36,085 bases of DNA from an uncultured Saprospirales bacterium (GCA_938008535.1 CALLKF010000023.1:1-36085); one strand, 5' to 3'; positions 25,235 through 34,898 are shown, counted from the stretch's first letter. The notes: a model not told the origin generated them from the sequence alone. Program-made: numbers and translations.

Positions 25235-25261
25235 ACTGTGAAAATACAGAATATTTAAAGT

Positions 25262-26455
25262 TTATTCTTTCACAATTTCCACCTGTTTTTCCTTGTCAGC
25301 AATAATTTGTGGCGTGCCTCTAAATTCACCAATCTTACCTTTAACGCAAATTGTTTTTCCTTGCAAAAATTCTTCTGGTATATATGAAAAATTTTCTCTG
25401 TCTTGACCAAAAATCATTAATGTAAAAACTTGTTCTGGATATTTTTTATCTAAGTTGATATAGGTTGGATTTGTTTTTCCGTTTTCGCTAAATTTAGTAC
25501 TAACTACTTTTCCGCAAACACATTTTTCTTTACCGATAAAATCTTTTGCTTGTGTGGAATTTATTTTTCCTTTGCCAAAATCTTTCGCAACAAATTGCGA
25601 TGCTTTTTGGTGTTTGAAATAAGTGGAATCGAATAACAACAAATCATTTTCTGCTTCTAATCTATTTTCTAAACTATCTTCTAATTTTGGGAAAAAATCA
25701 ATGCCTGTTAATTTTTCAATACTGTCAATAGAAACCACATGTTTTTCCAATTCATATGGAACATCTTTATTTGGATATAAAAACGCGATTGCTTTGTAAG
25801 TTGGTAGAAAATAATCTAACACAATTTTATAAACATAATCTGGAATCGAAACCTTAAAAGAACCTTGTTGGATTTTCGATAAATTATTACTTAAAATCGG
25901 ACCAGTAATTACAATTAATTCTGAATTATCAATTGCCCATTCGCGCACCTGCATTTCAAGTTTATTCCATGAGTTATGATTCAATCCTCGATTTTGTGGA
26001 ATGATATTCGAATAAAAATACGATTCACTCAATGCTTTTTTATTCCATTTAAAATCGGCCGAAGCAGCCATATGACCTCTGTCGTAACCACTGTTCCAAT
26101 AATCAACGGAATCAGACATGTTTTGTTTAATTAATGGATCTTTTCGGAAATCGTTGCTTCGTGTGTTGGTGCCATATAAAATATCTTTTGGTATTACATG
26201 CACTACATAATTTGGTTGTCTATGTGTTGCATTATAGCTAGAAACAAATGCACTATGTTTTACAATCTGTTCATCAGCAATTGGCGCAGCAATACCAATA
26301 GAATCGATGAGTTTTTGAATATATTTTAGTTTTGAAAATTCTAAATCTTTAAAAACACCGTAAGCAATATCATTGACTGAAGTATCTTTTGATTGTTGAG
26401 AAAAGATATTCAAACAAAAAATAAAAAGTATAGAAAATAAAGTTCCTTTCTTCAT
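25262..26455 (-). CDS. Secreted DNA/RNA non-specific endonuclease with C-terminal OB-fold-like domain
   Basis: 397-residue exported nuclease of the NUC1/Serratia-nuclease (beta-beta-alpha metal) family. A signal peptide ends near residue 19-20 (LNIFSQ). The catalytic region holds DRGHMA with His128 as general base, then NIIPQNRGLNHNSW, whose Asn159 is the likely Mg ligand, then LEMQVREWAI and ITGPIL. Residues ~300-397 (KDFIGKEKCVCGKVVSTK, a strand-rich stretch with GKTICVKGKIGEFRGTPQI) resemble an OB-fold nucleic-acid-binding domain of the type seen in secreted Bacteroidota nucleases. It is likely periplasmic or secreted, for digesting extracellular nucleic acid. No immunity or inhibitor gene is adjacent, which argues against a toxin role. 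Confidence 0.88.
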   Translation of the reverse strand: MKKGTLFSILFIFCLNIFSQQSKDTSVNDIAYGVFKDLEFSKLKYIQKLIDSIGIAAPIADEQIVKHSAFVSSYNATHRQPNYVVHVIPKDILYGTNTRSNDFRKDPLIKQNMSDSVDYWNSGYDRGHMAASADFKWNKKALSESYFYSNIIPQNRGLNHNSWNKLEMQVREWAIDNSELIVITGPILSNNLSKIQQGSFKVSIPDYVYKIVLDYFLPTYKAIAFLYPNKDVPYELEKHVVSIDSIEKLTGIDFFPKLEDSLENRLEAENDLLLFDSTYFKHQKASQFVAKDFGKGKINSTQAKDFIGKEKCVCGKVVSTKFSENGKTNPTYINLDKKYPEQVFTLMIFGQDRENFSYIPEEFLQGKTICVKGKIGEFRGTPQIIADKEKQVEIVKE

Positions 26456-26484
26456 ATCATAAATATAAAAACATTAAAACAAAA

Positions 26485-26509
26485 AACGAGCCATAAAATT
26501 TGGCTCGTT
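26485..26509 (-). terminator. Rho-independent terminator after the acyl-CoA synthetase pair
   Basis: AACGAGCCA and TGGCTCGTT form a perfect 9-bp stem with a 7-base loop, followed on the minus strand by TTTTGTTTT. It lies ~50 bases past the stop at 26558 and would end the two-gene synthetase operon before the nuclease gene. Confidence 0.85.
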
Positions 26510-26516
26510 TGTATTT

Positions 26517-26548
26517 AAATCTTCAAGGTTTTAAAAACTTGAAGATTT
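26517..26548. repeat. Palindrome, copy 2 of the ATCTTCAAGGTTTT family
   Basis: AAATCTTCAAGGTTTT (26517-26532) pairs with AAAAACTTGAAGATTT (26533-26548) with one mismatch. It shares ATCTTCAAGGTTTT with the palindrome at 21581-21613. It sits directly before the stronger terminator at 26485, so it is probably a mobile or amplified element rather than the main terminator. Confidence 0.75.
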
Positions 26549-26557
26549 ATTCTGCTA

Positions 26558-28324
26558 TTAATCGTTGTAAATTGCTTCGATTTCTTTGTTGTATTTTTCG
26601 TTGATTACTTTACGTTTTAATTTCATAGTTGGTGTTAATTCAGAAGAGTCAGTTGTCCATTCATTCACCAATAACTTGAATTTTTTGATTTGTTCAATAT
26701 GCGAGAAATTCGGATTTAACTCATCAACTATGCTTTGGTACTTTTGCTGTACTTTTGGATTTGCCACCAATTCTTCTTTAGTTGAATAAGTAACTCCGTT
26801 TTCTTTTGCCCATTTTTCTAGTTCTGGAAATGCAGGAACTATCAGTGCTGATACAAAGCGTTTACTTTCGCCAATTACCATAATTTGATCGATAAAGAAA
26901 TCTTCTCTGAATTTACTTTCAATTGGAGCTGGTGCAACGTATTTTCCACCAGACGTTTTTAATAATTCTTTTTTTCTATCGGTAATTTTTAAGAATTTAT
27001 TTCCTGAGTTGTTTGTGACAAATGTACCAACATCACCAGTTGAAAACCAACCATCATCTGTCAATACTTCTTTTGTTTTTTCAGGTTCTTTATAATAACC
27101 CATCATAATATTTGGTCCTTTTGCCAAAATCTCACTATCTGATTCTGCAATTTTTACTTCTACATCTTTAATTGGCATACCAACGGTTCCGAGCATGGCA
27201 CCACCTTCTGTAAAACGGTTAAATGTGATTACAGGTGAAGTTTCTGTTAATCCATATCCTTCTCTTACTTGGATACCTGCAGCCGAAAAAACACGTGCAA
27301 TTTTTAACGGACAAGCAGCAGAACCTGTAACTACACCAATAACGCGACCACCTAGTTTTTCACGGATTTTACTGAATACTAATTTGTCTGCAATTTTGAA
27401 TAAGAAACTTGGTTTTTGATCATATTCGTATTGATCAGCCAAACCCATTGCCCAGAAAAATATTTTATTTTTGATGCCAGTTTGTTCCATTCCGCCATTG
27501 ATTACTTTTTCATACACTTTTTCTAGTAAACGAGGAACAGTTGTAAAAAAATGTGGCTTTACAGTTGGTAGTTTTTCGGCTAATGTTTCCACTTCTGAAT
27601 AATAAACATTAGCGCCTGCATACAAGTATGTGTATATTACCATGCGTTCAAAAATATGGCACAATGGCAAAAAGCTCAATGATACTTGACCTTGAGTTAT
27701 AGGTAGTTCAGCTCGAACGGTTAAAACATTTGATACAATATTTGTATGCGATAACATCACACCTTTGGGAACACCAGTGGTGCCTGAAGTATAAATTAAT
27801 GTTGCTAATGAATTTGGATCGATTGTGTTAGAAATGGTTGTTATTTGTGCAATGTCACCACCTTCACCCAATTTCATGATTTCTTCATAGTTTTTTGCTC
27901 CTTCAACTTGGTCGAATGTGTAAACATCTTGTAATGATGGAACTTTGCTTACTAAATTTTTTACTTTAGCATATAATTTTGCATCTGAAACAATACATAT
28001 TTTAGCTTCAGCATGATTTAAAATATATTCATAATCATTTTCAGAAATGGTTGGATATAATGGTACGTTGATGCCACCAATTTGTCCAATACCTTGGTCG
28101 CAAATATTCCATTCGGTTCTATTAGATGATGTTACTACAGCAACCTTATCGCCTATTTGGATACCTAATTTCAATAAACCTAAACTCATGTTGTTAGACA
28201 TGCGAATTAAATCATCGGTGCTGCTTTTCCGCCATTCGCCGTTTTTCATGGTTGCTAAGGCAACTACTTGTGGATGCGTTGCTTTCTGATAATGTAAGAC
28301 GTCAAATAATCTTCTAACTTCCAT
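26558..28324 (-). CDS. Long-chain fatty acid-CoA ligase (FadD/ACSL-like)
   Basis: 588-residue AMP-forming acyl-CoA synthetase that activates fatty acids with ATP and CoA for degradation or lipid synthesis. Motifs: P-loop-like YTSGTTGVPKG (178-188), REGYGLTETSP, GWFSTGDVG and the hinge DRKKELLKTSGGKYVAP; the TSGGKYVAP wording is typical of the long-chain (ACSL) branch in bacteria. C-terminal KRKVINEKYNKEIEAIY closes the adenylate-forming fold. It is preceded by a paralogue with only 12 bases between, so both are on one transcript. No membrane anchor is visible. Chain-length preference cannot be inferred. Confidence 0.92.
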   Translation of the reverse strand: MEVRRLFDVLHYQKATHPQVVALATMKNGEWRKSSTDDLIRMSNNMSLGLLKLGIQIGDKVAVVTSSNRTEWNICDQGIGQIGGINVPLYPTISENDYEYILNHAEAKICIVSDAKLYAKVKNLVSKVPSLQDVYTFDQVEGAKNYEEIMKLGEGGDIAQITTISNTIDPNSLATLIYTSGTTGVPKGVMLSHTNIVSNVLTVRAELPITQGQVSLSFLPLCHIFERMVIYTYLYAGANVYYSEVETLAEKLPTVKPHFFTTVPRLLEKVYEKVINGGMEQTGIKNKIFFWAMGLADQYEYDQKPSFLFKIADKLVFSKIREKLGGRVIGVVTGSAACPLKIARVFSAAGIQVREGYGLTETSPVITFNRFTEGGAMLGTVGMPIKDVEVKIAESDSEILAKGPNIMMGYYKEPEKTKEVLTDDGWFSTGDVGTFVTNNSGNKFLKITDRKKELLKTSGGKYVAPAPIESKFREDFFIDQIMVIGESKRFVSALIVPAFPELEKWAKENGVTYSTKEELVANPKVQQKYQSIVDELNPNFSHIEQIKKFKLLVNEWTTDSSELTPTMKLKRKVINEKYNKEIEAIYND

Positions 28325-28336
28325 ATTTTCTGTTTT

Positions 28337-30112
28337 TTATAATTTTTTATAAATAGAATTTATTAATGTGCTGTATTTTTCTTTGATTAATTTTCTGCGC
28401 AATTTCATTGTTGCGGTCAATAATCCATTTTCTACTGACCACTCATCAGCTAATAGTTCCATATGTTTAACCTGTTCTACTTTGCCAAAGTTAACATTAA
28501 AATCGTTAATTATATCTTGATAAAGTTGTTTTACTGACTGATTTTGAATTAATTCGGCATTACCCAAATATGAAATACCATTTTTGTTTGACCAATCTTG
28601 CAGTTCTTCAAAATTAGGCAAAACCAATGCTGCTACAAACTTTTCACCATCGCCAATTAGTGCCACGTTTTCAATAAAAAAAGACTCTTTTAATTTATTT
28701 TCAATTGGAGATGGTGCAACATATTTTCCGCCTGATGTTTTAAATAGTTCTTTTTTTCTATCGGTAATTTTTAAAAACCCATCAGGAGTAAATTCGCCAA
28801 TATCACCAGTCAAAAGCCAGCCGTCTTCATCAAATGATTTTTTTGTTTCTTCTTCATTTTTATAATAACCAAGCATCACATTTGCACCTTTGATTAAGAT
28901 TTCGCCATCATCTGCAATTTTTGCTTGAACAGATTGCAGTAATTTGCCAACACAACCTGCTCTGAAATCTTGTTTGCGCAATGGCACTACGCTTACAACT
29001 GGTGAACATTCTGTCAAACCATAACCTTCCAAAACTGGCACACCAGCATTGGTGAAAATGGTTGCATATTTTTCTTGCAATGGTGCCGAACCACAAATAA
29101 TGGCTTTGATATTTCCGCCAAGTGCTTCGCGCCATTTTGAAAATATAAATTGATTAGCAACCATTAAATTCGATTCTTCAGTAAAAGATCTTGGTTTTCC
29201 TAATTGAATGTTTTGCGCTTGTTTTACACTCCAAAAAAATAATTGTTTTCTAAAGCCAGTTAGTTTTTGTCCTTTTTTGATGATTTTTTCAAAAACACGT
29301 TCTAGTAATCTTGGAACAGTCGTGAAATATTGTGGTTTTATATCTTGCAAATGATCAGAAATAGTTTCTAAACCATCAGCATAATAAATAGACGAGCATG
29401 CAGCGAAATAGGTGTAATTTATGGTTCGTTCAAACACATGACACAATGGCAAGAAACTCAATACTTTTTCTTTGGTTTGAATAGGAATTGCGGTTAAGCA
29501 ATCTTTTACATTGGTTACAATATTATGGTGTGATAACATTACACCTTTTGGTGTGCCTGTGGTACCTGATGTATAAATAATGGTTGCTAAATCACTTGGT
29601 AAAATGCTATTTTTTAGTTCAATTAATTGATTTTGAATTACAGCATCCTCATGTATAATTTCTTTCCAATGATTAACGTTTTCAACTACATCAAATGAAT
29701 AAACACCTTTTATGCTTGAAACTACAGGAATGATTTCGCGTAATTTTCGGTGCATTAATTTGTCAGATAAAAAAATGTATTTTATATCAGCATGATTGAA
29801 AATATACTCGTATTCTTTTGCGCTGATAGTTGGATAGATTGGCACATTAATAACACCAATTTGCGAACACGCTAAATCAATAAAATGCCATTCTGGTCGA
29901 TTGGTAACTGAAACAATAGCGATTTTATCACCTTTTTGAAGTCCAAGTTTTAGTAAACCAATACTGAGTTGACGTGCAGTTTCAACAAACTGGTTGGTAG
30001 AATAAGTTGTCCAATGTTGTTTATCTTCACGACGCGCGAAACATATGTCAAGCGGACAAACCTTTTGTTGGTATTCAATAATATCAAAAATGCGCGTATA
30101 TTCCACTTTCAA
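28337..30112 (-). CDS. Long-chain fatty acid-CoA ligase, paralogue (FadD/ACSL-like)
   Basis: 591-residue acyl-CoA synthetase closely resembling the next gene downstream. Motifs are YTSGTTGTPKG (180-190), EGYGLTECSP, GWLLTGDIG and DRKKELFKTSGGKYVAP; the C-terminal KLRRKLIKEKYSTLINSIY parallels that of the neighbour. Divergence through the N-terminal halves (MKVEYTRIFDIIEYQQ against MEVRRLFDVLHYQ) shows an old rather than recent duplication. The start ATG at 30112 has a -7 box (30129-30136) 16 bases upstream. The gene is divergent from the AddA-like gene with 52 bases between the starts. The pair may handle different chain lengths. Confidence 0.92.
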   Translation of the reverse strand: MKVEYTRIFDIIEYQQKVCPLDICFARREDKQHWTTYSTNQFVETARQLSIGLLKLGLQKGDKIAIVSVTNRPEWHFIDLACSQIGVINVPIYPTISAKEYEYIFNHADIKYIFLSDKLMHRKLREIIPVVSSIKGVYSFDVVENVNHWKEIIHEDAVIQNQLIELKNSILPSDLATIIYTSGTTGTPKGVMLSHHNIVTNVKDCLTAIPIQTKEKVLSFLPLCHVFERTINYTYFAACSSIYYADGLETISDHLQDIKPQYFTTVPRLLERVFEKIIKKGQKLTGFRKQLFFWSVKQAQNIQLGKPRSFTEESNLMVANQFIFSKWREALGGNIKAIICGSAPLQEKYATIFTNAGVPVLEGYGLTECSPVVSVVPLRKQDFRAGCVGKLLQSVQAKIADDGEILIKGANVMLGYYKNEEETKKSFDEDGWLLTGDIGEFTPDGFLKITDRKKELFKTSGGKYVAPSPIENKLKESFFIENVALIGDGEKFVAALVLPNFEELQDWSNKNGISYLGNAELIQNQSVKQLYQDIINDFNVNFGKVEQVKHMELLADEWSVENGLLTATMKLRRKLIKEKYSTLINSIYKKL

Positions 30113-30128
30113 AAAAAAATGTAGAAAT

Positions 30129-30136
30129 CAAATTTA
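30129..30136 (-). promoter_or_regulatory. Bacteroidota -7 box of the acyl-CoA synthetase operon
   Basis: Minus-strand TAAATTTG matches TAnnTTTG exactly, 16 bases before the ATG at 30112. No matching -33 at 19 bases was found. Confidence 0.45.
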
Positions 30137-30164
30137 TAAAATTAATTTAGTTCTTTATTACATT

Positions 30165-33100
30165 ATGTCAAATTCAACCAATTTAATTTTATACAAAGCA
30201 TCGGCTGGTTCTGGAAAAACATACGCGCTGACCAAAGAATACCTTAAAATTATTCTGCTAAATCCGTATGATTATAATAAAATATTAGCAGTTACGTTTA
30301 CGCGCAAGGCAACACAAGAAATGAAATCGCGCATTATTGAAGAATTAGGAAAATTAGAATTACAAAAAAAAGACGCAAATACAATCAAATTAAAAGAAGC
30401 AATAATTAATGAAATTAAAGCAGCAAAAAGTATTGACATTTCTACTTATTTTGAAAAAAATGCAAATACAGCTTTGCAATTAATTTTGCACGACTATTCC
30501 AATTTTAATATTTCAACCATTGATAGTTTTTTCCAAACTATTATTCGCTCGTTTGCTAAAGAGTTGGATTTGCCAATTGGAATGGAAATAGAATTGGATA
30601 CCGAATCAGTTATTCAGCAAGCTGTGCAAGATATGTTGAAAGAATACAAAACCGACAAAGATTCGTTTTCAAAGTGGCTCGAAGATTTTGTTTTTGATTT
30701 AATTGATGATGACAAAAGTTGGAAAATTGAGCAGCAACTCATTAAACTAGGAAGTCAATTATTGAGTGAAGAATATCAATTGCTTTCACAAAATAATCAA
30801 CAAGATTTTGACATTGAAACCTACAAAAAAACGTTGCTTGATTTAAAGAAAATAGTGCTTGATTATAGAAAAAAAATAGACGATTTAATTAAGCAAACTG
30901 AGAAAGAAATAGAAAAAGATAATTTAGATTTGAGCTTGTTTTATCAAGGAACACGCAGCATTCAGTCATTTATAAATAAAACAAGAAGTTACGAACCAGC
31001 AACTAATTCTTACTTAGAAAAAATGTTGGATGGCGGCGATTTATATTCCAAATCAAAACTAAAAGATGCAATAAGTATTCATCAATTAGAAAATGCATGG
31101 AACAATTATTTGATGCCATTCATTCAACAAATTTTAAATCACAAAGACGAATATCAGAAAACATATAACGCAGCAGAAATGGTATTGAAAAATATTTATG
31201 CAGTTGGTTTGTTAGCGTTTATAAATACTAAAATAAAAGAACACAAAGCAGCCAATAATTTAGTGTTGATTTCTGATACCAATCGAATTATTAGCGTTAT
31301 TGCTGAACATGAAGAAGTACCGTTTATTTTTGAAAAATCTGCCAACTTTTTGAAGTATATTTTGATAGATGAATTTCAAGATACATCAACATTGCAATGG
31401 AAAGGAATGTTGCCGTTGTTGCTGGAAATACTACAAAACGTTGATGGTTTGGTGCTTATTGTTGGCGATCCTAAACAAAGTATTTATCGTTGGCGTGGTG
31501 GAAAAATGGAATTAATTATCGATGGAATTCGTCCAGATTTATTATATCATTGGAATAACGTAAAAGAAATTGTATTAGAAGATAATTATCGAAGTGCAAA
31601 AGAAATTATCGAATTTAATAATGCATTTTTTGCATCGATTCAAAAAAATATTTCGTTAGATAATTCTTTGTTTCAAGAAGTACTAAAAGATGTGAAACAA
31701 GAAATTATTAAAACAGATGTTACTGGTTTTGTGCAATGCAAATGGTTGCCAAAAGCAGAAGAAGATGAAGAACATACACACTTGCAAGAAACATTGCAAA
31801 TTATTAAATCGCTTGAAACTGTCAATAAATACAGTGATATTGCCATTTTAGCACGCACGAATACACACGGTGCAGCTGTTGCGAATTATTTGCAGGAAAA
31901 TAACGTACCAGTTGTTTCTGCTGAATCGTTGTTGCTGCAAAATATAATTTCAATTAAATTATTAATTGCTGCTTTAGAATATATTTTGCATAGCAACGAA
32001 GATTTTTATGCAGTGAAATTAAATTATTTATATGCACAATTTTTAGAAAAAGATTCAATTGAATCTTACTTGATAAAGCAAAAAAATAATACATATTTCT
32101 TTGAACAAGAATTGCCATTTTTTCAAAAAGAAAATATAACAAAGTTAACATCAATGGCAATGAATGAGTTGGTGTTTTTGTTGCTTCATCAATTTGGTTT
32201 AGATGCTCAAACAGATAGTTATACCTTGCGTTTTCAAGATGTAGTGATGCAACATGCACAAAATGCAACAAACGCAATTGTTGATTTTTTAGATTTTTGG
32301 AACGAACAAAAACACAAAATTTCAATCTTGCCACCAGATGGTATTGACGCCGTGAAAATTTACAGTATTCATAAATCAAAAGGTCTGCAATTTCCTGTGG
32401 TGATTATTCCTTTTTGTGATTGGAAAATGTCGCCAAAAACTCGTTCATTAATTTGGTTACAAAATAACGAAAAACCATTTGATGCCTTGAAAGCGTTTCC
32501 AGTAGAATTTTCTTCTAAAATGGAAAATAGTTTGTTTGAACTAGATTATAAAAAAGAAGTTGAAGCAACTTATATCGATAACATCAACTTGTTGTATGTA
32601 GCATTTACTCGTGCTGAGGCACAACTGTATATTTTAACTACAGTTGAAAAAGAAGATAAAAATGAAGCATTGCCACAAAATACAAGCAGATTATTGACGC
32701 ATATTATTCCAACTTTAAACTTAAAAAATGCTGAAATAAATACCAATGAATTTATTTTTGGTAAAAAAGTTAGCAATACAGTTAAAGAAGAAAAAAAAAT
32801 TGAGCTGAAAAATATTGAATTGGTAACTATTCAAGATTTTAAGCAGAAAATTAATTTAAAACAAAAAATCCAATACAATGATGCGCAAGCAAAAGGTACA
32901 ACATTGCATACCATTTTAGCAAACATTAATCAACCAAATCAGTTGGAAAAGGCAATAAATACTGCTATTTTGGCTGAGTCAGAAATTCCATTCTACACTG
33001 AAAAAACAAAAAACATTATTAGTTTATTTAAACAAAATAATTGGTTTGATGCAAAATGGCAACATTTTAACGAACGCGAATTATTGTATAATAAAGAAAC

Positions 33101-33296
33101 TTTGCGAGCCGATAAAATTTTATTAAGTGATGATGTTTGCATTGTGATTGATTATAAAACTGGAGCAAAAGAAAAAAACCATATTACACAATTGCAAGAA
33201 TATATGCTTGTTTGTATAACTACTTTACAACAAAAAATTCAAGGTTATTTGTTGTATGTCGATACGATGGAATTAGTAGAAATAAATTTAAATTAA
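30165..33296 (+). CDS. AddA/RecB-like helicase-nuclease
   Basis: Large UvrD-type helicase with a C-terminal nuclease, 1043 residues, like AddA or RecB of the double-strand-break repair enzymes. The ATG at 30165 is chosen because it starts MSNSTNLILYKASAGSGKT, placing Walker A (12-19) at the normal distance; an open frame back to 30045 lies inside the divergent gene. Helicase motifs: DEFQDT from D402, GDPKQSIYRWRGG, EDNYRS, VKIYSIHKSKGLQFPVV and NLLYVAFTRAEAQLYI. The nuclease core is PD-(D/E)xK: GTTLH, D983, then D996-Y-K998 (VIDYKTG) and QLQEY. The partner addB/recC is not visible nearby. The next gene begins one base after its stop. Confidence 0.88.
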   Translation: MSNSTNLILYKASAGSGKTYALTKEYLKIILLNPYDYNKILAVTFTRKATQEMKSRIIEELGKLELQKKDANTIKLKEAIINEIKAAKSIDISTYFEKNANTALQLILHDYSNFNISTIDSFFQTIIRSFAKELDLPIGMEIELDTESVIQQAVQDMLKEYKTDKDSFSKWLEDFVFDLIDDDKSWKIEQQLIKLGSQLLSEEYQLLSQNNQQDFDIETYKKTLLDLKKIVLDYRKKIDDLIKQTEKEIEKDNLDLSLFYQGTRSIQSFINKTRSYEPATNSYLEKMLDGGDLYSKSKLKDAISIHQLENAWNNYLMPFIQQILNHKDEYQKTYNAAEMVLKNIYAVGLLAFINTKIKEHKAANNLVLISDTNRIISVIAEHEEVPFIFEKSANFLKYILIDEFQDTSTLQWKGMLPLLLEILQNVDGLVLIVGDPKQSIYRWRGGKMELIIDGIRPDLLYHWNNVKEIVLEDNYRSAKEIIEFNNAFFASIQKNISLDNSLFQEVLKDVKQEIIKTDVTGFVQCKWLPKAEEDEEHTHLQETLQIIKSLETVNKYSDIAILARTNTHGAAVANYLQENNVPVVSAESLLLQNIISIKLLIAALEYILHSNEDFYAVKLNYLYAQFLEKDSIESYLIKQKNNTYFFEQELPFFQKENITKLTSMAMNELVFLLLHQFGLDAQTDSYTLRFQDVVMQHAQNATNAIVDFLDFWNEQKHKISILPPDGIDAVKIYSIHKSKGLQFPVVIIPFCDWKMSPKTRSLIWLQNNEKPFDALKAFPVEFSSKMENSLFELDYKKEVEATYIDNINLLYVAFTRAEAQLYILTTVEKEDKNEALPQNTSRLLTHIIPTLNLKNAEINTNEFIFGKKVSNTVKEEKKIELKNIELVTIQDFKQKINLKQKIQYNDAQAKGTTLHTILANINQPNQLEKAINTAILAESEIPFYTEKTKNIISLFKQNNWFDAKWQHFNERELLYNKETLRADKILLSDDVCIVIDYKTGAKEKNHITQLQEYMLVCITTLQQKIQGYLLYVDTMELVEINLN

Positions 33297-33297
33297 G

Positions 33298-34242
33298 ATG
33301 CACTTTTTTCAAAAATACATAGAAGATGATTTTGAGATTATCGAATTAAATAACGATGTTGTTTCTGCTAGAATAGTAGTAAATATTGGCAACACACTGT
33401 TTTCATTAAAGCAAAATGATGATGAAAAAGTGTATTTTCCGTTTTCATTTGATGAATATAAAAGCAATGCAAAATTAGCTGGAAATCCATTTATGCATCC
33501 ATGGTCAAATCGGTTAGAAGCTGATTTTATTTTAATAGAAAATCAAAAACATGAGTTTCCAACAGAAAAAATGAATTTGATTTATCGTGATGGTAATAAT
33601 TTACCTCTGCATGGTTTATTATTAAAAAGTGATAAATGGAAAACTATTGATTTATATGAAGATGCCAATGTTTGCTGGCATCTTGCAGAATTAAATTTTG
33701 ATAACGAAGATTGGTTATCTGTTTTTCCATTCAAATATAAAATTCAAATTAAGCATCAATTAAAAGATAATGAACTAAGCATTGAAACCACAATTATCAA
33801 TGAAGATGAAAAAGCAATGCCAATTAATTTTGGTTTTCATCCTTATTTTTTGAAAACCAATGAAGCATTTCAATTAACAATTCCAGCAAAAAATGTAATT
33901 GAAGTGAATGATAAAATGATTCCAACTGGAAATTCATTTGCTAAAGAAGTTGTATTTGATTTTGAAAATCATCAGTTAAATGTATCAACTATTGCTTTAG
34001 ATAATGGCTTTGAGCATTTGATATATAACAAAGATGGACAAGCTGAATTTTTAATAAATGATTTGAAGATAATTTTTGATAAAAACTATTCTTTTGCACA
34101 AATTTACGCGCCAAATAAAATCGACAAGCCATATATTTGCATAGAACCAATGACTTCGGCAACGAACGCTATTAATAAAAATAGTTGCAAAATGCTTGCT
34201 AAAAATGAAACGTTTAAAGCGCGTTTTTCTATTGTTTTATAA
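33298..34242 (+). CDS. Aldose 1-epimerase family protein
   Basis: 314-residue galactose mutarotase-like protein, interconverting alpha and beta anomers of free sugars or acting on sugar phosphates. Features are PFMHPWSNRLE (binding loop), LPLHGLL with the conserved His, NFGFHPYF with the second His, and CIEPMTS with the catalytic Glu. The length fits YeaD/GalM-like proteins. It has no signal peptide, so it is cytoplasmic. It begins one base after the AddA-like gene, probably in the same transcript though functionally unrelated. Its stop overlaps the convergent TetR gene by 14 bases. Substrate undefined. Confidence 0.85.
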   Translation: MHFFQKYIEDDFEIIELNNDVVSARIVVNIGNTLFSLKQNDDEKVYFPFSFDEYKSNAKLAGNPFMHPWSNRLEADFILIENQKHEFPTEKMNLIYRDGNNLPLHGLLLKSDKWKTIDLYEDANVCWHLAELNFDNEDWLSVFPFKYKIQIKHQLKDNELSIETTIINEDEKAMPINFGFHPYFLKTNEAFQLTIPAKNVIEVNDKMIPTGNSFAKEVVFDFENHQLNVSTIALDNGFEHLIYNKDGQAEFLINDLKIIFDKNYSFAQIYAPNKIDKPYICIEPMTSATNAINKNSCKMLAKNETFKARFSIVL

Positions 34243-34828
34243 AACCAAAACACTTCATCCTAAAATATTCATCAAACGCCATTCGCAAAGTGATATTGTT
34301 TTTGGTTAAGAATTCAACATCTGAAATTGCATTAAAAAACATTCTATCACTGATAACCAAAATGGCTGTATGTATTTCCGTAAACACACCAGCTTTTTTT
34401 CCATTGTTATAAAAATCAGTCAATACCTGATTTACATAATCGATAAATTGCTGCACTTGATTCCAAAGTAATGGATATTCATCTTGTAAATCAGCTAAAA
34501 ACAGATTTGAAATATCATTAAACGAATTTGAAAATAATTCCAACATTTTATAAAATCTTGTTTCAAAAGAAAGTAGTTCGTTTTTTGCAATGTTCTCGAA
34601 TTCACTCATTTGTCCAATTACACGCATCAACGCAATTTCTACCATTTCATCTTTTGAACTAAAATAATAATACAAGGTGGCTTTACTTATTTTTAATTCT
34701 GAAGCAATACTATCCATGGAATATTTTTTTAATCCATGTTTCTTAAATGTCTCCGTCAGTTTTACAATATATAAATCTCGTTTTTTAGGATTCAGATTTC
34801 TTTCTTTTGATACTGCATTTCTACCCAT
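34229..34828 (-). CDS. TetR/AcrR-family regulator, divergent from alkB
   Basis: 199-residue DNA-binding regulator. The helix-turn-helix domain spans residues ~20-65: KKYSMDSIASELKISKATLYYYFSSKDEMVE is the usual TetR pattern. The rest is a helical ligand-binding domain with no family signature. The start ATG (34828) sits 134 bases from the divergent alkane monooxygenase start, the layout in which such regulators usually control the neighbour. The inverted repeat AAACTA-N12-TAGTTT at 34875-34898 in the spacer is a possible operator. Target and effector (a fatty acid or alkane-derived molecule) are inferred only from position. Confidence 0.88.
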   Translation of the reverse strand: MGRNAVSKERNLNPKKRDLYIVKLTETFKKHGLKKYSMDSIASELKISKATLYYYFSSKDEMVEIALMRVIGQMSEFENIAKNELLSFETRFYKMLELFSNSFNDISNLFLADLQDEYPLLWNQVQQFIDYVNQVLTDFYNNGKKAGVFTEIHTAILVISDRMFFNAISDVEFLTKNNITLRMAFDEYFRMKCFGFIKQ

Positions 34829-34874
34829 AATTCTTTACTTATGTTAATTAAACATCACTTCAAGTAGTAAAATT

Positions 34875-34898
34875 AAACTAAAAACTGATAAATAGTTT
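34875..34898. promoter_or_regulatory. Candidate TetR operator, inverted repeat
   Basis: AAACTA (34875-34880) and TAGTTT (34893-34898) face each other across 12 bases in the TetR-alkB spacer and overlap the TTTG element of the alkB promoter. The arms are only 6 bp and AT-rich, so chance is possible. Confidence 0.3.

Noticed and set aside
25229..25243. TTTCACACTGTGAAA palindrome as a repressor operator for the GT-C gene
   Set aside because: Short, centred on the GTG start, and the gene probably belongs to the operon of the nuclease upstream; chance is plausible.
30045..30164. Longer N-terminus for the AddA-like protein
   Set aside because: It would overlap the divergent acyl-CoA synthetase by 68 bases; the ATG at 30165 gives Walker A at the normal distance from the N-terminus.
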